Shown here: positions 51,003 through 57,917 of the stretch, in pieces
Layout of the letters: every line of letters starts with the position of its first letter
Position numbering within the stretch: position 1 is the stretch's first letter
Origin: Brenneria corticis
GTDB taxonomy: Bacteria; Pseudomonadota; Gammaproteobacteria; Enterobacterales; Enterobacteriaceae
NCBI RefSeq assembly: GCF_003115855.1
Contig: NZ_KZ819074.1
Span: 124,001-188,000 of the forward strand
Length of the DNA: 64,000 nucleotides
Direction: 5' to 3'
The notes under the pieces: model-generated
What the model was told of the DNA's origin: nothing
The model's input: the letters and a program-made list of their open reading frames with translations, nothing else
Databases searched by the model: none
Program-made: the position numbers and the translations under genes

Positions 51003-51785
51003 TTAACTTTCCACTGCCTGGATAGCGCTATCAAGATTTTCAGGTGACAGGTCAGCACCGAGAAAATCACGATCCTGCGGCAGGTCGATTATCAGTTTGG
51101 AGATCACCCCAAACGTCAGAACGCCGCTTTCCATCTCATAATCAAGGATGTGTCCTCCTCCTTGGCGATCGTCGGTAATAAAATGCTCATGATAGCCGGC
51201 AACGTTGATTCCCTGCGTATAGGCCGGACTGCGAAAACCGATGACGCTTCCCTGACAATGTTCAAAATGGAACGTCGGCTGCTGGGCGATGGCTTCCAGC
51301 ATCGGTTTATACGGGCGTTTCTGGCGCGGCACGGTACGGGTTTCAACGTACTTGAAGCGGCCGTCGATGCGCAGGGCGCAAAACAGATTATCCGTCCCTA
51401 CCAGGCTATCTATTTTCTGGTGCAGACTGTGACGATCGATCGGACTGTTGAAATGGACTTCTTCCGTCGGACGGAAAAACGTCATCACCGCGAAAGGGGT
51501 CTTCTGGTGCGGCTTGGCCGCCCGCGCGCTGCCGTCGGAGCGCAGTTGGAAAATAAGGCGGTTGAAGGCCACCAGCTCGCCGTCCAGATTGTTAAACGTC
51601 CCTAATCCAAAATCGCCATGCTGCAATAACTCCTCCATCGTCCGACTACCTTCGTACACGCCATTGATTAAACCACTCATTAGTGAGGTTTGATAAATAA
51701 CGCATTCCGGATGGTGCTGCCGATGTTCAAGCGCATACGCTGCGATCTCTTCCACGCAAGGGTTTACGCCACTATCTTCTTTCAT
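51003..51785 (-). CDS. budA: Alpha-acetolactate decarboxylase
   Basis: A 260-residue zinc enzyme that turns acetolactate into acetoin. The hallmarks are YQTSLMSGLINGVYEGSRTMEELLQHGDFGLGTFNNLDGE near residue 30, VGTDNLFCALRIDGRFKYVETRTVPRQ and the metal-binding HEHFITDDRQGGGHILDYE (His-x-His and a third His). Length is normal. It precedes budB in the operon and is divergent from the LysR gene budR. No budC (acetoin reductase) follows, so acetoin may be the end product of this locus. Confidence 0.94.
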   Translation of the reverse strand: MKEDSGVNPCVEEIAAYALEHRQHHPECVIYQTSLMSGLINGVYEGSRTMEELLQHGDFGLGTFNNLDGELVAFNRLIFQLRSDGSARAAKPHQKTPFAVMTFFRPTEEVHFNSPIDRHSLHQKIDSLVGTDNLFCALRIDGRFKYVETRTVPRQKRPYKPMLEAIAQQPTFHFEHCQGSVIGFRSPAYTQGINVAGYHEHFITDDRQGGGHILDYEMESGVLTFGVISKLIIDLPQDRDFLGADLSPENLDSAIQAVES

Positions 51786-51914
51786 AGGCCTTCTCTTTCG
51801 ATGGGTTATTACTTAAATTTCTCTAACTCATGCTTAAAGATTGACGCCAACTCAGGCAAAGTTCCAATATACAAACCTCGTCATTTCAAGATCTGAAAAA
51901 TATGGAGGCCGCTA

Positions 51915-52808
51915 ATGGAATTTCGTTACCTGCGCTACTTTGTTGCCGTCGCCGAGACCCGGCATTTCACGCGCGCGGCGGAAAGCCTGGGCATATCGCA
52001 GCCGCCGCTCAGCCAGCAAATCAAAAAACTTGAACATGAAATAGGCACGCCGTTATTCAAACGGCTGACGCGCGGCGTTGAAATGACGGAAGCGGGAAAA
52101 GTGTTATATGAAGATGCCTGCCAGATCCTGAAACTGACCGATGCCGCCGTTGACCGCGCCAGAAGCATCGCCAGGGGAGAAGAAGGGAATTTCAACGTCG
52201 GATTTTCCTCCTCCGCCTCTTTTCACCCGGTGGTGTTACGGCTACTGCACGCCTATCGCCAGCGCTATCCGAATGTGTCGTTAAGCCCGCGAACGGATAA
52301 TCCCCCGCAGTTGCTTACCGAGCTGCACAACAGAAATATCGACGTCGCCTTTCTTCGTCTGCCATGCAATATCGGCGGCGAATTCAAGAGCGAGGTTCTG
52401 GCCGAAGAACCGATGAAACTGGTGCTGCCCGCCGATCACGCGCTGAATAATAAAAAACGCATCCATTTGAGCGAGCTGAAACAGGAATCGTTGATCACCT
52501 TCCCGCGGGAAATTTGCCCCGGATTGCACGATATGGTTATTCGCGCCTGCTACTTATCCGGCTACGAGCCCCGGCTTAGCCAGCAGGCGCCGCAGCTCAC
52601 GGCCACCATCGGCATGGTGTCGGCGGGCTTCGGCATCGCCATCATTCCCGAGTCGCTCTCCTGCATCAAAATAGGCAATGTGTCCTATCACGCCATAGAA
52701 GATATCCGCCTGACTACCCAGATCATCATGGTCTGGCGCCAGCACGAGCATAGGCCGATCGCCATGAATATGGTGCAGCTGTCGCGCAATCAGCGGCAAA
52801 CCGGCTGA
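51915..52808 (+). CDS. budR: LysR-family regulator, BudR-like
   Basis: A 297-residue LysR-type transcription factor. The N-terminal winged helix is MEFRYLRYFVAVAETRHFTRAAESLGISQPPLSQQIKKLEHEIGT. The effector domain contains VGFSSSASFHPVVLRLL and IGMVSAGFGIAIIPESL. It is divergent from budAB across a 129-base gap, the arrangement in Klebsiella, where BudR activates budABC in response to acetate. The assignment relies mainly on that context. Confidence 0.85.
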   Translation: MEFRYLRYFVAVAETRHFTRAAESLGISQPPLSQQIKKLEHEIGTPLFKRLTRGVEMTEAGKVLYEDACQILKLTDAAVDRARSIARGEEGNFNVGFSSSASFHPVVLRLLHAYRQRYPNVSLSPRTDNPPQLLTELHNRNIDVAFLRLPCNIGGEFKSEVLAEEPMKLVLPADHALNNKKRIHLSELKQESLITFPREICPGLHDMVIRACYLSGYEPRLSQQAPQLTATIGMVSAGFGIAIIPESLSCIKIGNVSYHAIEDIRLTTQIIMVWRQHEHRPIAMNMVQLSRNQRQTG

Positions 52809-52883
52809 CAATATTCCCGGCGCCCGCTGATGACAAAGCGCCGCCAAAAGAGTGGTAATTGATATAAATTATTATATGCTATT

Positions 52884-52902
52884 GGTTATCATTATCATTC
52901 TT
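52884..52902 (+). promoter_or_regulatory. Fur-box candidate before the DUF1435 gene
   Basis: GGTTATCATTATCATTCTT contains two and a half ATTATC/TATCAT repeats and matches about 13 of 19 Fur positions on the reverse strand. It ends 12 bases before the chosen ATG. Confidence 0.5.
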
Positions 52903-52914
52903 GGCGGATATGAA

Positions 52915-53205
52915 ATGCTGACAGCGATGATTACCGCATGCGGTTTATGGGGCGTTAGCTGGTGTATGGGAAAACAGCTGTCGAGCGCCTGGGGGGTATT
53001 ATTGCCCTGCGCCGTCATGCCGTTACTGGCCGCCCTTGATCTTAACCTGATGCATCTGAAGGTGATTATCGCCGTCGCCCTGTTGGCGACGCTGGCGATG
53101 TTATTTCATCACCGTCTGCGACACTATTTGCTGCTGCCGTCCTGCATCGCGTTGGCGGGCGGAGTGGCGGCGCTGACCCTGATGTTTAATTTAACGCTGG
53201 GATAA
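52915..53205 (+). CDS. DUF1435 family membrane protein
   Basis: A 96-residue hydrophobic protein with about three membrane segments. WGVLLPCAVMPLLAALDLNLMHLKVIIAVALLATLAMLFHHRLRHYLLLPSC is the DUF1435 pattern as I recall it from small enterobacterial inner-membrane proteins. A longer reading to 52852 would place the Fur-box candidate inside the coding sequence, so the Met at 52915 is preferred; it has GGCGGA upstream. Function unknown. It stands alone between budR and tRNA-Leu genes. Confidence 0.65.
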   Translation: MLTAMITACGLWGVSWCMGKQLSSAWGVLLPCAVMPLLAALDLNLMHLKVIIAVALLATLAMLFHHRLRHYLLLPSCIALAGGVAALTLMFNLTLG

Positions 53206-53245
53206 ACGGGTAACTAATCAGAGAGGGAAAAAGATTAACAGAGAA

Positions 53246-53333
53246 GTGGTGCGAAGAGAGGGACTTGAACCCTCACGCCCGTTAAGGCACTAACACCTGA
53301 AGCTAGCGCGTCTACCAATTCCGCCACCTTCGC
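53246..53333 (-). tRNA. tRNA-Leu (anticodon CAG), third of three
   Basis: The minus strand gives GCGAAGGTGGCGGAATTGGT at the 5' end, anticodon loop CTTCAGGTG (CAG), a long variable arm, GGTTCAAGTCC T-loop and encoded CCA. The variable arm has one more base (TTAACCGGGCG) than in the copy at 53545, giving 88 instead of 87 bases. Confidence 0.95.
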
Positions 53334-53379
53334 ACAGGTAAAGCTCAATTTGCGCCGCCGACCGACCCGTACCACCGCA

Positions 53380-53466
53380 TGGTGCGAAGAGAGGGACTTG
53401 AACCCTCACGTCCGTTAAGACACTAACACCTGAAGCTAGCGCGTCTACCAATTCCGCCACCTTCGC
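53380..53466 (-). tRNA. tRNA-Leu (anticodon CAG), second of three
   Basis: An 87-base class II tRNA with the same arms and CAG anticodon. The variable arm differs in two bases (TGTCTTAACGGACG) which restore pairing with each other. Encoded CCA. Confidence 0.96.
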
Positions 53467-53544
53467 AATGCAGCTGCGATACGAATTTACCGTGAAGCAC
53501 AGTTATTGTGCGGCACATTACTACGAAACACAATCGTGGCGATG

Positions 53545-53631
53545 TGGTGCGAAGAGAGGGACTTGAACCCTCACGCCCGTTAAGGCACTAACACCTGAAG
53601 CTAGCGCGTCTACCAATTCCGCCACCTTCGC
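53545..53631 (-). tRNA. tRNA-Leu (anticodon CAG), first of three
   Basis: An 87-base class II tRNA with CAG anticodon and encoded CCA, promoter-proximal in the cluster. E. coli has a similar leuQPV triplet. Confidence 0.96.
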
Positions 53632-53673
53632 AATCCAGCAACACTGCCTTACGCAATGCCACCACGGAGGCGA

Positions 53674-53701
53674 ATTCTAGAGGTTTTGGCGTCAAGGTCA
53701 A
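53674..53701 (-). promoter_or_regulatory. Promoter of the tRNA-Leu cluster
   Basis: On the minus strand TTGACC (53701-53696) and TAGAAT (53679-53674) are 16 bases apart. They are followed by a GC-rich discriminator (TCGCC), as in stringently controlled stable-RNA promoters. Confidence 0.7.
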
Positions 53702-53748
53702 TGATTATTTCCTCCGAAATGCGGGGGTTGCTGCAAAATTCATCACCT

Positions 53749-54651
53749 TCAGGATGACGATGGCCGGGCAAAGCGTTCATTCAGCCATTCGATAAATACC
53801 CGGATGCGCGGAGCAAGGAAACGCCCCGGCGGATACATCACATACAGCGGCATATCCGGCGGAGGCGTATCCTTAAGAATTTCAACCAGTTCGCCGCTGT
53901 CCAGCCAGCGCTGCAAGCTGTGCCGCGGCGCCTGAATCAGCCCGAACCCGGCGCGGCAGGCCGCCACGTAGGCATCGGCCCCGTTTACCTCCAGCTTGCC
54001 GGGCAGCATAGAGGTGACGCACTCGCCTTTCAGCATAAACTCCAGCGGATAGCGCCGCCCGGTGCGCAATGAAAAGTAGCCCACAGCCTGATGCGCGGTC
54101 AGATCGTCCAGCGACCGGGGCATGCCGAACTCGGCGAGATAGCCGGCGGACGCGCAGGTCGCCTGCGGCAGCGCCGGCAAATGGTGGGTCGCCAGCGAAT
54201 CATCCTCTATCCGCCAGGCGCGCAGTACGCAATCCACCCCTTCGCGCAGTACGTTGATGGCCGAATCGTTGGCGCTCAGCGACAGGGTAATACGCGGATA
54301 GCGCTGATAAAATTCGCTCAGGGCCGGGATCACCACCTCACGGGCCAGCGAGTGCGGCATATCAACCCGTACGTTGCCTGCCGGCTGATGCCGCTGCTGG
54401 GTAAAAAGCGCATTCGTCTCTTCAATCTCCGCCAGCAGTTGGATACAGCGCTGATAATAAATCTGGCCCTCCGCGGTGATCTGCACCTGACGGGTGGTTC
54501 TCTGCAACAGACGCACGCCCAGACGGCTCTCAAGCCGTTTAACGGCATGGCTCACCGTGGCGCGCGGCAAAGACAGCATTTCAGCCGCCCGGCTAAAGCT
54601 CCCCAGCTCCGCGATACGCACAAAAATGCGCATCGCCTGAATCTGATCCAT
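53749..54651 (-). CDS. LysR-family transcriptional regulator
   Basis: A 300-residue LysR-type regulator of the CrgA/DmlR-like subgroup. The helix-turn-helix is MDQIQAMRIFVRIAELGSFSRAAEMLSLPRATVSHAVKRLESRLGVRLLQRTTR. The effector domain includes VRVDMPHSLAREVVIPAL. The Met at 54651 is placed 5 bases after GGGG; a Met one codon earlier is too close. It is divergent from an aldo/keto reductase gene, which it probably controls. Inducer unknown. Confidence 0.9.
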   Translation of the reverse strand: MDQIQAMRIFVRIAELGSFSRAAEMLSLPRATVSHAVKRLESRLGVRLLQRTTRQVQITAEGQIYYQRCIQLLAEIEETNALFTQQRHQPAGNVRVDMPHSLAREVVIPALSEFYQRYPRITLSLSANDSAINVLREGVDCVLRAWRIEDDSLATHHLPALPQATCASAGYLAEFGMPRSLDDLTAHQAVGYFSLRTGRRYPLEFMLKGECVTSMLPGKLEVNGADAYVAACRAGFGLIQAPRHSLQRWLDSGELVEILKDTPPPDMPLYVMYPPGRFLAPRIRVFIEWLNERFARPSSS

Positions 54652-54765
54652 CATGTCCCCATTGTTGTTGATTTTTGAATAGTGTTGCATGAAATGGGTT
54701 ATTTATCTTTATCCAATAAACAACCACACTGATCCGGCTTTCCACCCCCACATGAGGACGACAGG

Positions 54766-55758
54766 ATGCAACAACGTCAACTAGGTCTTAACGGCCCGTC
54801 GGTTTCCGCGCTTGGGCTAGGCTGCATGGGAATGAGCGATTTTTACTCCACCGCTCAGGATGAAAAAGAGGCCATCGCCACGCTGCACCGGACATTGGAG
54901 TTAGGCATCACGCTGCTTGATACCGCGGATATGTACGGCCCGCATACCAATGAGCAGTTGGTCGGCAAAGCCATCAAGGGGAAACGCCAGCAGGTTTTCC
55001 TGGCCACCAAGTTCGGCATTCTGCGCGATCCGGCCGACCCCGATCTGCGCGGCGTCAGCGGCAAGCCGGAGTATATCCGCCGGGCGATTGAGGGCAGCCT
55101 GTCGCGGCTGGGCGTAGAGGTGATCGACCTCTACTATCAGCATCGCGTCGACCCGACGGTGCCGATTGAAGAGAGCGTCGGAACGCTGGCCGACCTGGTC
55201 AAGGAAGGGAAAATTCGCTATATCGGCCTGAGCGAGGCCTCCGCCGAAACGCTGGAACGCGCTCATCGGGTGCATCCCATCACCGCCCTGCAGAGCGAAT
55301 ATTCGCTATGGACGCGGGATGTGGAAACCGACATCCTGCCCGCCTGCCGGCGTCTTGGCATCGGTTTCGTGCCCTACAGCCCGTTGGGACGCGGTTTCCT
55401 GACCGGGGCCATCCGCAGCCCGGACGACCTGGCCGCCGATGATTTCCGCCGCAGCAACCCGCGTTTTGCCGGAGACAACTTCGCCAAAAACCGGCAATTG
55501 GTGGACAAGGTGAATCAGTTGGCCAAAGAAAAGGGCGTGGCGCCCTCACAGCTGGCGCTGGCCTGGGTACTGGCGCAGGGAGAGCATATTGTGCCGATTC
55601 CGGGAACCAAACGCCGCCGCTATCTGGAGGAGAACATCGGCGCGCTGGACGTCTCCCTGAGCGCGGACGAGCTGGCGGCGATCGAAGCCATCTTTCCTTT
55701 CAACGCCGCGGCGGGGGACCGCTACGGCGCCGAGGGAATGGCGACGCTCGATCGCTGA
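54766..55758 (+). CDS. Aldo/keto reductase
   Basis: A 330-residue NADPH-dependent oxidoreductase of the AKR13-like group. The tetrad residues are seen as Asp in LLDTADMYGPHTNE (with catalytic Tyr), Lys in FLATKFGI and His in YYQHRVDP. The cofactor-binding region is IPGTKRRRYLEENIGAL near residue 285. It is divergent from a LysR gene 114 bases away, a common arrangement in which the regulator induces the reductase against an electrophile or aldehyde. The substrate cannot be read from sequence. Confidence 0.9.
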   Translation: MQQRQLGLNGPSVSALGLGCMGMSDFYSTAQDEKEAIATLHRTLELGITLLDTADMYGPHTNEQLVGKAIKGKRQQVFLATKFGILRDPADPDLRGVSGKPEYIRRAIEGSLSRLGVEVIDLYYQHRVDPTVPIEESVGTLADLVKEGKIRYIGLSEASAETLERAHRVHPITALQSEYSLWTRDVETDILPACRRLGIGFVPYSPLGRGFLTGAIRSPDDLAADDFRRSNPRFAGDNFAKNRQLVDKVNQLAKEKGVAPSQLALAWVLAQGEHIVPIPGTKRRRYLEENIGALDVSLSADELAAIEAIFPFNAAAGDRYGAEGMATLDR

Positions 55759-55761
55759 GTC

Positions 55762-56805
55762 TTAACGGCGGCCTTTGGCGGCGCGCGGCGGACGGCCGAC
55801 CGTCGCCTGATAGACCTTGAAACGCCCGGTTTGCGCCAGCACCTCGTGGCTGCCGAACGCCGCATCCAGCAGCGCCGGATAAGGCAGAAACGCATTGGCG
55901 ACGATGCGCAGCTGCCCGCCGATCGGCAGATGGGCCACCGCGCCGCGGATCAGCATTTCCACCGCCTGCAGGCTGGTTTGCAACCCGTCGTGGAACGGCG
56001 GGTTGGAGACGATCAGGTCGAAACGGCCGTTAATCTCCGAGTACACGTTACTGGCGATCACCTCCCCTTCCAGCTGATTCGCCGCCAGCGTCGCCCGGCT
56101 TGAGGCCAGCGCCCCGGCGCTGACGTCGCTGAGCGTCAGGCGGATTTTCGGCGACCGCTTCGCCAGCACCGCGGCCAGCACGCCGGCGCCGCAGGCGATA
56201 TCCAGCACTTTGCCTTTCATATGCGGCTCAAAGGTGGAAAGCAGCAGTTGGCTGCCCGGATCCAGCCCGTCGCGGCTGAATACGCCGGGCAGCGCCTTCA
56301 CGGTAACGCCGTCAATCACGTACTCGTCCCACCACTCCGCCAGGTCGAAGGCGGTCTGTTTTTCAATCCGTCCGTGGTACAGCCCGCAGCGCCGGGCGCT
56401 GTCGATTTTGGTTAACGGCGCGACGTCGGCCAGCATATTTTCCGCGCTGCGCACGCCGCTGCGGTTTTCCCCCACCACAAAGATTTCACAGCCGACCGGC
56501 AGCAGCGACAGCAGGTTAAACAGCTGAAACTCCGCTTCCTGTTTGCTCTTCGGCCAGTAGTAGATCAGCGTATCGCAATCCGCCGCCAGCGCGGCATCCG
56601 CCAGCAGACCGTAGTGAATATTATCCTCCAGCGAGCGCTGCAGCTGCTGCCAGTGATGAAACTGGGTGGCGTGGACGCGCACGGCGGCGGCGTCGAACTG
56701 CGCGGGCAAGGTGTCTTGTAAATCGCCGGCAAACAGGACCCGGCGGGGGATAAATTCGTCGCTATGGCGCAGTATGACTTCACTGGCTGGGGTTAATGCG
56801 GACAT
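55762..56805 (-). CDS. rsmC: 16S rRNA (guanine-1207-N2)-methyltransferase
   Basis: A 347-residue enzyme with two duplicated Rossmann domains; the C-terminal half is catalytic. The start MSALTPASEVILRHSDEF is the family's. The SAM motif is KGKVLDIACGAGVLAAVLAKRSP near residue 203, and the catalytic NPPF appears in LIVSNPPFHDG near residue 270. A longer frame to 56937 is not supported because it crosses the holD promoter region. It is divergent from holD, as in E. coli, and its end is 3 bases from the convergent aldo/keto reductase stop. Confidence 0.95.
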   Translation of the reverse strand: MSALTPASEVILRHSDEFIPRRVLFAGDLQDTLPAQFDAAAVRVHATQFHHWQQLQRSLEDNIHYGLLADAALAADCDTLIYYWPKSKQEAEFQLFNLLSLLPVGCEIFVVGENRSGVRSAENMLADVAPLTKIDSARRCGLYHGRIEKQTAFDLAEWWDEYVIDGVTVKALPGVFSRDGLDPGSQLLLSTFEPHMKGKVLDIACGAGVLAAVLAKRSPKIRLTLSDVSAGALASSRATLAANQLEGEVIASNVYSEINGRFDLIVSNPPFHDGLQTSLQAVEMLIRGAVAHLPIGGQLRIVANAFLPYPALLDAAFGSHEVLAQTGRFKVYQATVGRPPRAAKGRR

Positions 56806-56935
56806 CAGGCGGAAGCTCCTTAATAATTGAGCGGGGATTATATACTCTTCATCCCCGAAGTTGCAGCGATGTTGGCGCATGTCGGACGGGTTTGCTAGCA
56901 TAGGCGGCACAAACGCAATCCGCACGGGATAAAAC

Positions 56936-57373
56936 ATGGCACCAAGACGTGACTGGCTGCTACAACAACTGGGTATTACGCAGTGGACGCTAAGGCGCCC
57001 TGCGGTGCTGCAGGGTGAAATCGCCGTCAGTCTGCCCGCTCAGGCGCGTCTGGTTATCGTGTCATCGGAACCGCCGGCCGACGACGATCCGCTGCTGGCC
57101 GACGTCCTGCGCAGTCTGGCGCTGACGCCGGAGCAGACGTTCACCCTGACGCCGCAGCAGGTGGTGATGCTCCCCGACGACGCCCGCTGCCACAGTTGGC
57201 GCCTGGGCGTTGACCAACCGCTGGCGCTGCAAGGCGTTCAACTCACCAGCCCGGCGCTGACCGAGCTTTACCACAACGCCGACGCCAAACGGGCGCTCTG
57301 GCGGCAGATTTGTAAACATGAACTTGATATCGCCCCTGACGCCAGCCGATCTGGCGCAAGCCTTTCAGATTGA
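56936..57373 (+). CDS. holD: DNA polymerase III psi subunit
   Basis: A 145-residue small subunit linking the chi subunit to the clamp loader of DNA polymerase III. MAPRRDWLLQQLGITQWTLRRPAVLQGEIA matches E. coli HolD's start, and VVMLPDDARCHSWRLG and LYHNADAKRALWRQIC match the rest. It overlaps rimI by 56 bases in a different frame, the usual holD-rimI arrangement. It is divergent from rsmC. Confidence 0.94.
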   Translation: MAPRRDWLLQQLGITQWTLRRPAVLQGEIAVSLPAQARLVIVSSEPPADDDPLLADVLRSLALTPEQTFTLTPQQVVMLPDDARCHSWRLGVDQPLALQGVQLTSPALTELYHNADAKRALWRQICKHELDIAPDASRSGASLSD

Positions 57374-57761
57374 ACAAGCCAGCCACGCCTTTCCCTGGAC
57401 GGCAAAAACCTTTGCCGGCAATCAGGGCGAACGTTATTTCAACCTCAAGCTGAGCCATAACGGGCAGATGGCGGCTTACGCCATCACCCAGGTGGTGCTG
57501 GATGAAGCCACGCTGTTCAACCTTGCCGTTCACCCGGACCATCAGCGCCGCGGTTTTGGCCGCCGGTTGCTGGAGCATGTGATTAACGAGCTGGAGCAAC
57601 GCGGCATTGTTACGCTGTGGCTGGAGGTGCGCGCCTCGAACCAACCGGCGATAGCGCTGTACGAAAGCCTGGGATTTAACGAAGTATCGCTGCGGCGCGA
57701 CTACTACCCCACCGCCGCCGGCCGTGAAGACGCCGTTATTATGGCTCTGCCGCTGGGGTAA
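57318..57761 (+). CDS. rimI: Ribosomal protein S18-alanine N-acetyltransferase
   Basis: A 147-residue GNAT acetyltransferase that acetylates the N-terminal Ala of ribosomal protein S18. The acetyl-CoA loop is AVHPDHQRRGFGRRLLEHVI (Q/R-x-x-G-x-G) near residue 77. WLEVRASNQPAIALYESLGFNEVSLRRDYYP contains the family's C-terminal catalytic tyrosine region. Length is normal. It starts inside holD. In E. coli yjjG follows; here a repeat and a TonB receptor gene follow. Confidence 0.95.
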   Translation: MNLISPLTPADLAQAFQIEQASHAFPWTAKTFAGNQGERYFNLKLSHNGQMAAYAITQVVLDEATLFNLAVHPDHQRRGFGRRLLEHVINELEQRGIVTLWLEVRASNQPAIALYESLGFNEVSLRRDYYPTAAGREDAVIMALPLG

Positions 57762-57825
57762 CGGTTGAGCGCCTCCCCCTGATAAGGGGCCGTTGGGTAG
57801 CGGCAGGCGTCGCCTGTCGTGTTTC

Positions 57826-57904
57826 ACCCCACCCCGACCCTCCCCTTCGCAGGGGAGGGAGCAAGTTAGCTCCTCCCCCTGCGAAGGGGGAGGCTGGGAG
57901 GGGC
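57826..57904. repeat. Long GC-rich inverted repeat after rimI
   Basis: Two hairpins, CCCTCCCCTTCGCAGGGGAGGG and CTCCCCCTGCGAAGGGGGAGG, are also complementary to each other around AAGTTA. The whole makes an imperfect palindrome of about 79 bases. Similar CTCCCC/GGGGAG units occur dispersed in some enterobacterial genomes. It lies between the convergent rimI and TonB-receptor genes and could terminate both transcripts. Confidence 0.75.
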
Positions 57905-57917
57905 CGGCGACGGGGAT

